Positions 1 to 12,266 of a stretch of DNA of 64,000 nt are shown here, in pieces (within the stretch, counting starts at the first letter, position 1; each line of letters starts with the position of its first letter). Below the pieces are notes generated by a model. It was not told the DNA's origin and searched no databases. It worked only from the letters and a program-made list of their open reading frames with translations. The DNA is taken from positions 10,292,412 through 10,356,411 of the forward strand of contig NC_044923.1 in the NCBI RefSeq assembly GCF_003576645.1. The letters are read 5' to 3'. Both the position numbers and the translations under genes were made by a program. Origin of the DNA: Ipomoea triloba. Its lineage: Eukaryota; Streptophyta; Magnoliopsida; Solanales; Convolvulaceae.

Positions 1-97
1 GATGTTCAAAATATTAGTTCTTCTAATAAATACAACAGCATTTATAATTTCATAAAAAAAAATATTCTTTAAATACAAATTTTGAATACTAATCATT

Positions 98-205
98 GTT
101 AGGAATATAGCGAAATAACGCGGAAGCGAATAATCGAAAATTGAGAATTATAGAAGTTAAATAATAGGAAAATAATAGAAATGACAAATGAATTAACTAA
201 ATAAG
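98..205 (-). mobile_element. Copia LTR fragment
   Basis: This stretch begins TTGTTAGGAATATAGCG and closely matches the end of the LTR at 29810-30318, including the shared AATAATCGAAA and GAGAATTATAGAAG stretches. Only about 100 bp remain and no primer-binding site lies beside it, so it is a relic. It interrupts or abuts the Helitron-like sequence that follows. Confidence 0.6.
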
Positions 206-239
206 AAAATATACTAATATATATATATTAACTACTTGG

Positions 240-953
240 GGGCTTTCAAAAAAAAATATTAATTACTTGGGGGATTTGTTGACAATGAAATTACTCAAAT
301 AACCCATTACCCAGCAAATTGAAGCGAGAAACTACATTTTAATATCTTTGGAATACATAATATTTTAAATTTTTAAATTTTTATTAATTTATTTAATCTT
401 TTTTCTTAAACTAGGGATTTTTTATCCACAATAACTCATTCAACAATGATGGTTGAACCAAATGAACCCCAAACAGAACACCTAAAGGGAAGTCCATAGC
501 TCCTATATCATAATCTCATTGAATTGCATGACATTGTCATCTATGCTACCAACAATATCCGAATTGCAAATAACACACTACCAACAAAAAGGAAGAGAAC
601 AAATAGTAAAGATGAAGACAATGACAATGTTACTCAAAAGAGAATTAAGAACCACTTAGAAAAATTCAAATTAAAAGTAGTATTTATTTAGACTATCAGT
701 TTTAGACCAAATATTTAGACTATCCATTTTACAAGGTTGCAAACATTTATTTTAGTAATAATTATAATGAATTTTCTATATTATCTTGGATTCATATACT
801 TTGAGTTAGATATTTAAATAAAAAATTCGACATTCAATTATCCATGTATAAACTTCTCCTATATAATCTTGCATTGATATACTTAATTTCAAATATTTAT
901 TTAAATATAAACATTGGGCATAACCCATTCGCGCAATGCGCGTATAAAACTAG
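240..953 (+). mobile_element. Helitron, 3' part
   Basis: The right end reads GCGCAATGCGCG, a short hairpin, followed by TATAAAACTAG and then T. This is the plant Helitron 3' terminus (hairpin, CTAG, T of the target). The 700 bp before it match the minus-strand copy at 43024-43730 closely. The 5' end is not visible; it may lie outside the window or be lost at the LTR fragment to the left. No Rep/helicase coding is seen, so this copy is non-autonomous. Confidence 0.65.
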
Positions 954-1365
954 TTATATTGAATAAAGAGAAGTAAATGAATAAAATAGTATCCCTTGTT
1001 TTTAATTAAAAATCATACTACCCTATATTTTTAATCAATCATTGCATGACACCTCATTAAGAATAAAAAATGAAGTCCATACCGACTTAGCTCACTAGTT
1101 CAGTAGATAATATTTGAGAGAATAGACCGAGTTAAGGGTCGAAAATCGGCTATCGAACTGTCCGCATCAAATATAAAATGGGAGTAGCTAGATGTAAACA
1201 AACACCGTATATTTAAACAAAGAACCAATCAACCATTACTTGCTCAAGACTCTCTTCTTGATAGTACAATGTTTTTAACTTTTTAACCTTATTAGCATAT
1301 CATTGAGAACTGTAGAAACTAGAAGAAAAAAATTTAATGATTGGTTCTTAAACTAAGACTAACTA
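954..1365. other. 3' flank of the UGT gene
   Basis: AT-rich spacer downstream of the minus-strand glycosyltransferase. I see no gene or recognisable repeat in it. Confidence 0.6.
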
Positions 1366-2769
1366 TTAATTGATGTTGCTGAAGACATCCTGGATGAACC
1401 GCCCAACATAAGTGTAGGATGAGCCACCCTCCACTATGGCTGATCTGCTCTTTTCACTCATTTCTTTGGCCTTCAACCTAATGGGATTTAGAGGATCCAT
1501 AACACTCTTGATTCCCCTTTCTATCTCCTCCGCCCTCACCATTTCAGAAAATTTGGTTGCATCCTTGAAATCCCTCTTGTAATCCATCTTAAGATCTACC
1601 CCTATTCCAATCTCCTTCACTATTTCAAACGCATTGGCTTGTTGCTCCGCGGCGATAGGCCAGGCCGCCATTGGCTTCCCGAACCAGATGCTCTCGAGTG
1701 TCGAATTCCACCCGCAATGTGAAACGAAGCCTCCGACCCCTGGGTGGCTCAATATGGCCGCCTGGGGAGCCCACCCAATGACCTTCCCTACTCCTTGCGT
1801 CCTTTCCAAGAATCCATCCGGCAGGACTTCTCTGGGATCGATGTATTCCCCGGGAATAAGAGAACCCTTTTCTGGCATACGCCTCAGTGCCCACAGGAAC
1901 CTCTGCCCGCTACGCTCTAAAGCAATAGCAATCTCCTTCACCTGCTCCTCCGGGAAGTAACCCCCGCTCCCGAAACAAAGGAACACAACCGAACCCTCCG
2001 GCTGGTCGTCCAGCCATTCCAAAATCTGTTTGCTACCTTCACCGGCCCCGGGGCCGGCCAGGTTTAGTATCGGTCCGACAGGGTATACAGGCGGGGAGTT
2101 TGGGTCGTCCGAGAGGGTCTTGATTGCGTGGGATTCGAGTTCGAGAAAGGTGTTCACAATAACACCCTTTGTCCCACTGATCAGTTTGGATATGGTGAGG
2201 AACATCGCGAAACCGTGTTCCTCTAGCAGAGCAGAGGGGGTCAACTTAGAGGGAAAAGGGTTGGCGTAAGTTGGGATATTGAGATCCCTCTCGCACCCTC
2301 TTAAACCTTCCAAGCTGATTCTCTGCATATGTAGCAGGAAGCCGAGCACGGCGGCGCCGGAGGTGTAGAACACATAGGTCGGAACTCCAAATTCGTCCGC
2401 CACGTCAATCATGGCCGTGGAAAACATGTCGACTACGAATCCGCCCAGGCGTATGCTACGGATGGTTTCTTGAACGTATTCTCTGATACGAGGTTTGTAA
2501 GGGTCGATGGGGATCATCAGAGGAGTCGGTTTGGTGGAATCGATGGGGATCGACTCGTCCACGGGGAGTGTCACGAACTTCAGTCGCCTTTCCGAGGTTT
2601 GGGATTGGATGAAAGAGGTGATTTTGAGGTCCAAAGGTGGTTTCAAGATGAAGATGGTGATGGAGATATGGTGGTCTCTGTGAATAAGGAGCTCTGCCAT
2701 TTCAACTGCAGATAAGAGGTGCCCCATTCCAAGTGCAGGGAAGAAAAATAGCTCAACGGCTTCTTTCAT
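1366..2769 (-). CDS. UDP-glycosyltransferase, UGT71-like (group E), single exon
   Basis: A complete 467-residue plant family 1 glycosyltransferase that would move a sugar, probably glucose, from UDP-glucose to a small acceptor such as a flavonoid, phenolic or hormone in the cytosol. The start is the ATG at 2769, which gives the usual N-terminus and usual family length. The catalytic His is H17 (in MGHLLS) and the likely partner Asp is D114 (VVDMFS). The 44-residue PSPG donor box runs W333-Q376: WAPQ at 333-336, HCGWNS at 351-356, and a final Gln typical of UDP-glucose users. The N-terminal PALGMGHL and overall layout resemble UGT71 enzymes. There is no signal peptide or transmembrane segment, and no intron, as is common in this family. 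A hAT MITE lies about 300 bp upstream of the start. The acceptor cannot be read from sequence; UGT88/UGT72 membership is a less likely alternative. Confidence 0.93.
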   Translation of the reverse strand: MKEAVELFFFPALGMGHLLSAVEMAELLIHRDHHISITIFILKPPLDLKITSFIQSQTSERRLKFVTLPVDESIPIDSTKPTPLMIPIDPYKPRIREYVQETIRSIRLGGFVVDMFSTAMIDVADEFGVPTYVFYTSGAAVLGFLLHMQRISLEGLRGCERDLNIPTYANPFPSKLTPSALLEEHGFAMFLTISKLISGTKGVIVNTFLELESHAIKTLSDDPNSPPVYPVGPILNLAGPGAGEGSKQILEWLDDQPEGSVVFLCFGSGGYFPEEQVKEIAIALERSGQRFLWALRRMPEKGSLIPGEYIDPREVLPDGFLERTQGVGKVIGWAPQAAILSHPGVGGFVSHCGWNSTLESIWFGKPMAAWPIAAEQQANAFEIVKEIGIGVDLKMDYKRDFKDATKFSEMVRAEEIERGIKSVMDPLNPIRLKAKEMSEKSRSAIVEGGSSYTYVGRFIQDVFSNIN

Positions 2770-3064
2770 TTTCTTGGCTGATTGATATGTTCTCTGCTTG
2801 CTTGCTTGCTTTCTCAGAATGAAGAATTAGAGCATTTCCAACGTGTGAAGAAGAAAAGGCCGGGTTGGAGGGGAAGAAGAAAGAAATCACCCATTATTTT
2901 CTATTTTTATTTATATCTTAAACACTCAATTTTTTTTTTTTTTACAATTTTATTTCCTCTAAAAATTTCTCTATTTAATTTACAATTCCTCTCAATATGT
3001 CTTCAAATAGGAAACAAGAAAATTCAAATGTTCAAAATAATCCAATTAACATTTAAATTGTGTA

Positions 3065-3578
3065 CTTCTATTTAGGGATGGGCACTTCGGGATTCAGTTC
3101 GTTTTTTTTCGGTTTCGGTTTCACAATAAAGTTTGGTTCGGTATGAAATGGTTCGATTTCGGTTCGGAATTATTTCGGGTTCAGAATTCGGTTCGGTTTA
3201 GGATCTTCAATTTTTAGCATTTACTAATTTTTCAAACAACACACTGCCAAGCAATACATATTCGCATAATCCAAAGTCTAAAATATAAATATTACATAAA
3301 AACAAAACAATTCAAACACAAAATTAACATACCAATCCAAATTCTAAAGTAATATCTTGTTCATCCATCATCCCCTCATCACGGATCAATATTAATTATT
3401 ATTATTTATTATATATATTTAAAAACCGAACGGTTTTTGGTTCGGTAACCGAACCGAACCGAAGTGGTTCGATTTCTCTATATTAAGTACCGTTCAGTTC
3501 TTTCGGTTTATACCGAACCGAACCACTTCGGTTTGGTTTGGTTCGAACCAAACCGAAGCGCCCACCCCTACTTCTATT
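3065..3578. mobile_element. hAT-type MITE with 8-bp target duplication
   Basis: The element at 3073-3570 (498 bp) has inverted ends TAGGGATGGGC and GCCCACCCCTA. It is flanked by a perfect 8-bp direct repeat CTTCTATT (3065-3072 and 3571-3578), which is the hAT hallmark. Subterminal regions are rich in inverted GGTTCGG/CCGAACC repeats, as in hAT elements. There is no transposase. It lies about 300 bp upstream of the UGT start codon and could affect its promoter. Confidence 0.9.
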
Positions 3579-6500
3579 TATGCATTTGTATATGTATTTG
3601 AATTTAATGAGATTTTATTTCAAAATTGAATGTAATGAGATTTTATTTGTTTCAATTACATAATTGGAAATGTATGTGTGAGTGAGTATCAATGATATGT
3701 AAAAGGTTCAAATAACGAATGTCCATTCAACGTAATCAATGAATTTGGTCATCTCCAACGTGGGAAGGGGCCGGGAGGGGATTAAATTTGTCCAGAAGAA
3801 GAAAGACCCCTCCCTAGGCACGTAGTGTGTGCGTGCTGGCACTTGATAACGTACGAGTGGCTGCAATTCATTGTCGCGTGAGACAATGGAAAGAAACATG
3901 TGGAAAGAAAACATTTGGGTCCATATACTAACTGAAAATTTTCTCTTATTTTTTAAAAATTTAGAAAATTGAAAAACACAAAACGAAAACATATTTACTA
4001 ACACAATTTTTCATTTTGAAAACAGGAAATAATTTTTCAACCACATCCTCACGATTACCTACTTACATATCTATTCATTACTATGATTACATTCATTATC
4101 ATATATTCTTTTAATTATCAGCATCTTCTATCTCTTCTACTTACGTTATTTATTTAAACATAACTTATTTGTTTATTCTTAAAATCATACATCATTCACA
4201 TTATCAAGATTAAAATTTGAAATTTATACACGTTTTATACTTTGATTGAACTCAATTGATTATTGGTACGGATATTTTTAATTATGTTATATCGAATACA
4301 AGTTTGGCCAGATATCGGATATCGAAATTTTACATATATTACTTTCAAAATAAAAATTATATATCATATACATGTCATTCAAATGAATATATCCAAACAT
4401 ATTTTAAATATTAGCTAAAAAAATATTAATATTATCTAAACTAAATTTTATGTGAACTTAATAGGTTATTGGTTCATATATTTTTTATTTATGTTATATA
4501 TAGATATAAATTTGGTTCGGATATCAAATGTAAAATGTTTACATATATTGGACTTAAAAGAAAAAAATTATATGTATTCTATTCAAATCAAATATATTTT
4601 AAAATATTGTAAATATAAGGTATAAAAATCACTCAAAATTAAACTTATTGTTCATTTTATAACATTAATCTAAAAAAATAAATTTAAAAAAATAAATGTT
4701 AGCAAACAAGTATTGTAAACAAAAAACAGAGAATGAAAAACAGAAAATAAAAACTAAAAGATTAGAAAACAGAAAACAATTTTCTGTTAGTAAACAGGTC
4801 ATTGGAATCTTTACAATAAATTGTCATGTATGTATCATAATTTAAAATAATATTGTTCTAAAGATTAATATTTGATGCACCGCTGATGTATAGATGCTAT
4901 ACACCAATGATGAAGGAGAAGATGCCACATCATTAAAATACATTGATCGGGTCATTTTTTACAAAATATCTAAGACTTGTATTTTATTAGGAAATTGTTT
5001 TATTTCTAATTAATAAAATATATCTAGTTTCCTAAACATATTTATTACTTAATTATTATATATTAACTTTCCTTCACGTTTTTAATTATATATCATATTC
5101 TTGATTTAATTTTCTACTAATAAATGATAGATTTTATGGACGTGATCTTCGTGTATACATTTTTTTTTTGAAGAAAATTTTCGTGTATATATAAATATTA
5201 CCAATTTTATTGCACATACATTACCGTGTATAAGTGACATTAATATGCTAGTATTTGTTATGATTTAATAAACAAATTAATTTAATAAAATAATATTATG
5301 TAAGCAATTATGTAAGCAAACAATTCATGTTAGTAGGTTATTACCATTTGAGAATTGGTTGGAAATGATTTGAAAATAAAATATAATAAATATTTGATTT
5401 AATTTACATGGGACTTGCCAATTACAATTATTAGATATTATTAGCATATATAATATATATAATAAATATGATTGACATTCATAACTTTTTTATATGAGCC
5501 AGAATATGAGTACATTTGGATAAATATTACAAAACATTGTAACAATCAAAACCACATTCTTATCTCATTAATATTATTCTATCATAATAATTACCATAAT
5601 TACTAATGACCTATTATAACCAATTATAATTAATATTATTCTATCATTAATATTATTCTATAATAATAATTAATATTATTAATATTTAATAATATTATTA
5701 TTATTATAATTACCATATTACTAAAATACCCCTACATTTGGGTGGGAAAATTCTAGAGGAGGATAGGGATAATGCTTTTATTTATAGTATAGATTGGTTC
5801 ATTTTCAAAATGGTGTAAATTGATTTTTTACCATACTATTGCAGTATATAAGTAAAATTAACATGGACTTACATAATTAATTTCTATTAGAATTGAAATC
5901 TTCTATTTAATTTAATATTTTATATAAAATTGAAATTAACATATTATTATTTTAAGTCTATTAAATAAATTAAAATTAAATTCTTTTATATATCATTGAA
6001 ATATTTTATTTAATTTAATATTTTAATATTATAGATGTTTAGAATTTCAATTCAAAAAATAATAAAATTAAAATAATTTCATTTGGTTCAAGTTTAGTTA
6101 TATATCTTTTTTAATTCTATAGTTAAATTACGTACGACAATAATTGAAATAATTATTTTAATTTTTAAACTTTAAATGCGCATAAAAGTAAATTTTGGTG
6201 CAAAATAAAATAAAAATAAATCAAATACAATCTCATTGTTATTTGTAATTCTATTTTTCATCATTTTATTGCTATATATATATATATATATCTTTTTTAA
6301 AGTCATTAAATAATAATAAATAATAATATGGTAATTTAATGGTAATAAAATTTATTATATATATATATATATATATATTCTATTAAAAAAAACTAAATCA
6401 AAATAGATATGTCAAATTTAATTTATTCTACAAAGATAAAATTGATTCAATTTATTATTTTTGTATTATAGATATTTTTAATTTCTTTTGTTTTGTTTTT

Positions 6501-6784
6501 TGAATTTTAATTAAAAATTTTTAAAATTAAAATAATTTAATTTGATTCGAATATATATATATATATATATAAATTAATTTAACTGAAATAATTTTTTAAT
6601 CTTTCCATTCACATATTGGGAAACTTTGTTACAAAGTAAAAATAAAATAAAATATATCAAGTACAATTTTATTGCTATTTGGTATATTTTTAATCTTTCC
6701 ATGCACATATTGGAAAACTTTGTTACAAAGTAAAAAATAAAATATATCAACTACAATCTCATTGTTATTTGGTATTTTTTCTTC

Positions 6785-6847
<63 letters not shown>

Positions 6848-7537
6848 CTAAAAAGAGAAAATGATAACTAATACATATATACATATTGAATCATTGTTGC
6901 ATGTCAAAAGTTCACTAAAAAAAATTTGTTCAATGCTAATTTGTTTACTTCATCTAACTTTAAAAAGTAACTACGATATTATTACTACTCTATATAAATT
7001 TTTCCCTACATAAATGATGTTGGTTTTCAAAGTTTAACAATGTGAAAAGTAAAATATATCATTATTATTATTTTAGCATTCTACTAATGACAAATATAAG
7101 TATTATTGCATTAACTTACAAGTTTTGCAGTACAAATATTGTAAACAAATTTTATAAAATACCATATTTTATAAAAATTTACAAATCTAAAATAATAGTT
7201 ATTATTTAAATATTATGAGCCCAAAAAAAATTAATTTACATTAATAACATAACTGAAGAAAAAACTAACATAAAAATGAACTAATTGAGTTAACTTACAT
7301 TTCCAGAGTTTGAAAAAAAATAATGTTATTAGGTAAATGTCTCATATTTTAATATAATGTTATTAAATTAATTAAAATTCACATATTTAAAGAATGATGC
7401 ATCATCTCGGGATCTATCAATTTTAAATGAAAAAAGAATAGGATATAATAGAACTAAAAGAAATAAACTTCAATAAATTAGTTAAAAACATATCATAGAT
7501 CTACAAATATTGAACTATAAAGTATATTATGGACCTA
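3571..7537. other. AT-rich gene-free interval with degenerate repeats
   Basis: No gene is seen. About 3910-4803 is bounded by loosely inverted ends (TACTAACTGAAAATTTTC against GAAAACAATTTTCTGTTAGTA), perhaps an old TIR element. About 4240-4620 holds a diverged tandem duplication of roughly 240 bp. A RC TCTATACTATAAATAAAAG motif ending at 5793 looks like a minus-strand Helitron 5' end, but I found no partner 3' end. Several (TA)n runs occur between 6275 and 6845. Confidence 0.5.
6787..6845. repeat. (TA)n microsatellite
   Basis: Uninterrupted TA dinucleotide run of about 55-58 bp. Shorter TA runs lie at about 6275, 6355 and 6551. Confidence 0.95.
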
Positions 7538-7546
7538 TTATTTAAA

Positions 7547-8179
7547 AGAATAAAGTTCAAATTGGTCACTGAACGTAACTTGAAAGTGCAATTAGGCCAT
7601 TGAACAAAAAAAAACTGCAATTAGGCCATTGAATACTCTAAATATATGCAATTTCACCTGATAGCGGGGTACCATGCATTTCATCAGGTTACTTGCTTAA
7701 TAATAAACTATTAAAATAAAAAATTAAAATAATTAAATAAAAAAAACACACCTGCCTGCGGCTGCCGCCACCCTCACCCCCGCCCCCTTTAATAATACAC
7801 TTGCCGCCTTAGGAAACCTGTGGATGAATCAAATTTAATTAATTAATTAATTAATTAATTATTATTATTATTATTATTTACGAAAAGTCAACTTCTTTCA
7901 CAAAAACAACTTTTGTTTTATAATGATGTATGTGTGTTTTTTTTTTTAATTTTTAAATTATTTTAATTTTTTATTTTAATAGTTTATTATTAAAATTTAT
8001 TTTAAAATGTCAATTGACTGTCCACGTAAGCAAGTAACTTGATGAAATGTGTGATAACCTGCTATAAGGTGAAATTGCATACATTTGAAGTATTCAATGG
8101 CCTAATTGCACTTTTATTTGGTTCAATGGCCTAATTGCACTTTTAGGTTACGTTCAGTGGCTAATTTAAACCTTATTTC
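7547..8179. mobile_element. MULE-like element with long inverted ends
   Basis: The two ends match as inverted repeats over about 200 bp, for example CACTGAACGTAAC and GTGCAATTAGGCCATTGAA near the left end, each found reverse-complemented on the right. The flanks carry TTATTTAAA and TTATATAAA, an 8/9 match that would suit the 9-bp duplication of Mutator-like elements. The middle is GC-rich (7750-7810) with a TTAA run at about 7840-7880. No coding capacity. Exact ends are uncertain by a few bases. Confidence 0.6.
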
Positions 8180-8310
8180 TTATATAAATGATGATCTAGA
8201 GAGGTTTTGATTGTGTTACATTTATGGGTAGGAAAATATGTAGAAACAAAACTAAATGGTTTGTAGACATCTCTTTACTATTTATGATAACAAACAAAAG
8301 TTTAAGACAG

Positions 8311-8440
8311 AAACTTGTGTGACACTGTCTCAGGGATCTTAATCCTTGGGACGTACGAGTCAGATATTTAATTAACGAGGTCAAAGATCTGACCCATTAA
8401 TCAAATATCCGACCTGTGAGACGGTCTCACACACGTGTTA
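8311..8440. mobile_element. MITE copy of the GTGAGACCGTCTCAC family
   Basis: Short element with inverted ends AACTTGTGTGACACTGTCTCA and TGAGACGGTCTCACACACGTGTT. It is related to the fuller copy at 38386-38821 and to fragments at 59694 and 62762. Confidence 0.6.
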
Positions 8441-8562
8441 CTCAAAGTTTAAAATATTAACAAAGTAGATTCTGAAACAAAACACTCAAATATCAATGTA
8501 AAATTTTAAAATAAGAATGTTTTTTCATTCAAGAAAAAAAAATTATATAATATGTATCAATA

Positions 8563-9440
8563 TCTATATAATAAAAGAAAATTGTCAATTACTCTTTTTA
8601 TCCATTTATGTAGACATATATTATATTTATAGTATTTTGTACAATATGAAAATATATACACATTTTTTTTTATAAAATTGTGATTACTGACATAATTATA
8701 CACGTTAATTACTACAATAGTTACTTATTAAAAAAATTATTTTAAAATATGTCTAAACTCATATTCTTAATTAAAAATATTTAAAAATAATTTGGGACCA
8801 CATTAATCCATATAAATTTAAAAATTAAAATTTTTAAATTTGTAAATGTAATTTTCTTAATTAATCATATATTTATGCACTATATTAATCATACAAAATT
8901 AAAATGCTATTTTTAATTTCTAAATTTAATTATTTTGATTATAATATATCAATCTAAATTATAATTACAGAAATCATATTATAGAATTTGCATACATACA
9001 TATTAATAAATATTATTTGTATATACACTGTATTTCACAATCATATAAGAAAATGTGTCTGATTAGAATTTAAAATCACATATACAAAATTTAGAATTTA
9101 CATTTTCTTTAATTTCTAAGTATAATTTTCTTAGTTATTATTCATATTATTAGAATTATAATATATATGAATTCCAATTAGGAATAAATCAATTTAGTTA
9201 TGTAAATTTTTCTCTATAAATTTATCTAAATATTTACAAGATTAGAGATTATATTAATCATACAAAATTTTAATTTTAATTTTAATTTTGTATGCTATGA
9301 TAATAGATACTTGACCAAATATACAAAAATTCAATTATATTATTATATTGTACATTTTCATATATTTTCATTTTTAAAATTTTTTATTTAAATTCATAAT
9401 AACAAAATTATTTCTGTGCATCGCACGGGTAAAACTCTAG
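8563..9440 (+). mobile_element. Non-autonomous Helitron, both ends visible
   Basis: The left end is TCTATATAATAAAAG, the plant Helitron 5' terminus, preceded by A. The right end has the hairpin GTGCATCGCAC followed by GGGTAAAACTCTAG and then T. This gives A-[TC...CTAG]-T, the expected insertion between A and T without target duplication. It is 878 bp long, AT-rich, and has no ORF. Confidence 0.75.
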
Positions 9441-9444
9441 TTCC

Positions 9445-10645
9445 ATAATAAAATAAGAGTTTCATTTCCTTCCTTCTCCTCTTCTCCAACTATTAATAAT
9501 CACTTTCATTCCACCCTACTACCAAACATTCAAAATACTTTCACCAAAACTCATTATCATTACCAAGTATTTGATACCCATTCCGATTCTGATTTCCATG
9601 TGCGAACCAAACACATCTAAGGGTTTCATTTCCAATCTTCCCCCGCTTCCCCAACTATTAATAATCATTCCATTCCACCCTACTACCTGTTGGATATTTA
9701 TATAGTAATGGAGATTAATGTTCAGATGTCTACCATGCAAGATTAAATAATATTTGGAGTTGTGGAGTAATAAATATTATTTAGTTTGGTAGAAATATTT
9801 TTGGGATGTTCGAGAGATCTCGAGGGATGTTCGAGAGGTGCCTCGAGAGGTCAGTTCGCACGAGAGATCGGTTCACGGAGAAACGATGTCTCGAGCTGAA
9901 TTTTGCGTGAATTGTTTTGTCGATGTCTCGCAGGTCCGCAAAGCAACAATGTCTCAAAGGCATTTTGCGCACTGCTTTTTTACCTCTCGTATTCGCGCAA
10001 GGCATGAACGTATAAGTCTCTTGATGTTTCGAACATGAACTCTTGATGTCTCGAACATGCATGAACTGAAGTTCGCATGCATGAAAGTTCCGTTAAGAAC
10101 ACTTGAGCTAATTTTAATATCTCGTCATTGCATATTCAAAGTGCTTTAATTTGGAGATATTAACATGTGAATATAATTTAAAATTATATTTCACATGTGT
10201 GTTCATAACTGCCCTGAACCAGAATGATAACATCCAAAAGAATATATTTTATATATATCTTTGGAGGTCAGTTTTAAAACTGCTATAAACATCTAGTAAC
10301 TGCTCCTAACAGTTAGAATTTATCTCTATAAATTCTAGGACTATCATCTGATCATTCACGCAATTATTTTGCATGATATCTTGATATATCACAGTACAAT
10401 AACTCTCCAGCAAGTTCTTATCAAAGCAACCTAAGAATTTTGTTTTCTGTATCCCATAAGATTTAGGAAAGTGATATCACGCCTGAAGATCTCATTTCCT
10501 TTCATGTTTTCTCCTCTTACCCAAAATTTATCCAACACTACCAAACATGCAAAATACTTTCACCAAAACTCATTACCATTATCAATTATTTGATACACAT
10601 TCCGATTCCGATTCTGATTTCCACGTGCGAACCAAACACACCATT
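9445..10645. repeat. Dispersed TTTGGTTCGCA-family repeat, tandemly duplicated, split by a solo LTR
   Basis: The segment 9490-9615 (ACTATTAATAATCA through CGAACCAAACACA) recurs directly after it at 9650-9687 and continues at 10538-10640, with the solo LTR in between. A third copy lies at 38835-38995. The ends read TGTGTTTGGTTCGCA in reverse, typical of small TIR elements in plants. No coding. Confidence 0.6.
9688..10537. mobile_element. Solo LTR with target duplication CTACC
   Basis: 850 bp bounded by TGTTGGATATT and TTATCCAACA (inverted ends TGTTGGAT/ATCCAACA), with CTACC on both sides (9683-9687 and 10538-10542). The host repeat is interrupted exactly here: the sequence resumes after the insert as in the neighbouring copy. 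There is no internal domain or second LTR, so the element was removed by LTR-LTR recombination. Confidence 0.88.
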
Positions 10646-10867
10646 ATTCCGTAGTTGAACAACTTCGCAATTCGCATATAGTAGATTAGTAGAATAACTA
10701 ATAAGTGCGCCAAGCACTTAAGTATTATTAGTGCTTTGTTAGATTGATAAAAAGAAATTATTTTACCAAAAACTTTACTAAATAATGTTCACACTAGTAA
10801 ATTTTTGGTATATATATTTTTGTACCATCAAACATTATTCTGTTTGTATTACATTGTTTTATATATC

Positions 10868-12211
10868 TTAGCATTGGAGGTTATTTCCAGGATTGACACC
10901 AAGTTGCTGGCAGTACTGTGTGTAATACTCAACCCTCTTCCTAACAGTGTCTGGATTAGCCCCATTGCATTCAAGTTGGCCGTTGATGGCGCGAATGGTG
11001 GCGCCAAAACCCTGACCGGATGTGATGAGAGAATGGCAGTTGTTCATCCAAAACCACAAGGCGGTCTTGAAGGAAATAGTCGGGTTTGTGGCGACGACGT
11101 CAGGGTTGTTTAGGCCGTCGAAACCGATGCTTTGGCCGGCCGGTCCATAGTTGAAATTCCAGGATAGTTGGATGGGTCCACGGCCGTAGTACTTCTTTCC
11201 TGGTGCGCAGGGATACTGTGTGTTGGTCCTGTCGCAGTAGTCTCTGGATCCACCGCCGATCTCATTTATGTAGCACATATCTACATGGTATAAGAGTAGT
11301 ACGAGGTTCTTAGAAGAAGATAAACTTTATGTTAAAATTAGAGATAATACCAAATTTGGTATTATGAGTAATAGAAAAATAATAATTTTGGTACACATGC
11401 TTAATCCTTACCAATTTTGATGCACGTCTATTCTTTTTATTCCAAAATTTATTATGCCTTTCGTCCACACATGCATGAATCTAAAATTATTACGGGTATT
11501 TGTTTCTTTCATAATTAAGATCTCAATTTAAGTCTTACGATCCCAAGTTGTGATTCTCCTCCTCATTTATTTTAAATGAATAAGGAGTATGAGGAGAAGA
11601 ACTGTGAATTGGAATCTTAGGACTTTATTGAGATTTTATTTATAAAAGGACGAAAATACCCTCAATAATTTTAGATTCATGATTCATGCATGTATGACAG
11701 GAGAAATAAATTTTGAAACGTGCATCAAAATTGGTAGGAATTAAGTACGTAAACCAAAAGTGTTAATATACCAAAATTTGTATTTGCTTGTTAAAATGAT
11801 GAGGATTAACTCACGTCCAGTTTCATGAGTAACGTGGGCGAAAAACGCCGCAACTTCCCGCTTAGAGTCATCGGCGCTCCCAACCGTTCCGAACTGCGGG
11901 TAGGAGTTGACGGCGTCAAGGAACGAGTTTCGCGTGTAGAACCCCTTCCCTTCGCACCAGGAAGCCGCCTGGCCGGCAATTCCGTTGAAAAACGCTTCTG
12001 ACACAATGTTGGCGACGGAGCCGCCGCCGCTAGGGGGGTTGTAGCACGGCCCTTCCCGGCACCCTTCGCCGCAGTAGGGATCCCCAATGCCGCAATACCC
12101 CCATTTGCTGCAACACAGCCCACCAGCGCAGCCACAGTTTTGGGCCGAGCTCAACCCTAGGGACAGTGCAATAAGAGCCAAGCATACCAAAAATGAACCA
12201 AAATTCGCCAT
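10868..12211 (-). CDS. Class IV chitinase A (hevein + GH19), two exons
   Basis: Secreted endochitinase that hydrolyses chitin; in plants such PR-3-type enzymes act against fungal walls. Exon 1 is 11815-12211, the intron 11281-11814 (534 bp, GT-AG, donor C|GTGAGT, acceptor GTAG|AT), and exon 2 is 10868-11280, giving 269 residues. The start is the ATG at 12211; an in-frame TTG two codons upstream is not needed. A signal peptide (1-23, ending SSA) precedes a Cys-rich hevein domain (24-56), a short PPSGGG linker, then GH19. The catalytic Glu residues are E130 (HVTHETG) and E139 (CYINEI), with the 9-residue spacing of class IV. The second GH19 signature [11 protein letters not shown] is present. 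The hevein loop reads GIGDPYCG where C and D have GTGDDYCG, which may alter binding. Gene and flanks are duplicated in inverted orientation at gene C. Confidence 0.93.
11505..11645. repeat. Foldback sequence in the intron of chitinase A
   Basis: The two halves are inverted repeats with arms of about 60 bp and several mismatches, for example GATTCTCCTCCTCAT against ATGAGGAGAAGAAC. It sits at the same intron position as the near-perfect hairpin in chitinase C, so an element was probably there before the duplication and diverged. Confidence 0.6.
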
Positions 12212-12266
12212 TTTCAATATTGAAAGGTGTACTGTTTGTGATGAATCTGTGGGACGCTGATAGGAG

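Noticed and set aside
1634..2715. Long open frames on the strand opposite the UGT
   Set aside because: They are shadows of a GC-rich coding exon with no domains of their own.
5760..5793. Minus-strand Helitron 5' end (reverse of TCTATACTATAAATAAAAG)
   Set aside because: No hairpin/CTAG end found to the left, so no element could be delimited.
12212..12217. Extended N-terminus MK before the chitinase A start (also 31813 for C and 40343 for D)
   Set aside because: These upstream starts are TTG. The ATG directly following gives the standard signal peptide, and the leader sequence is conserved as untranslated sequence between copies.
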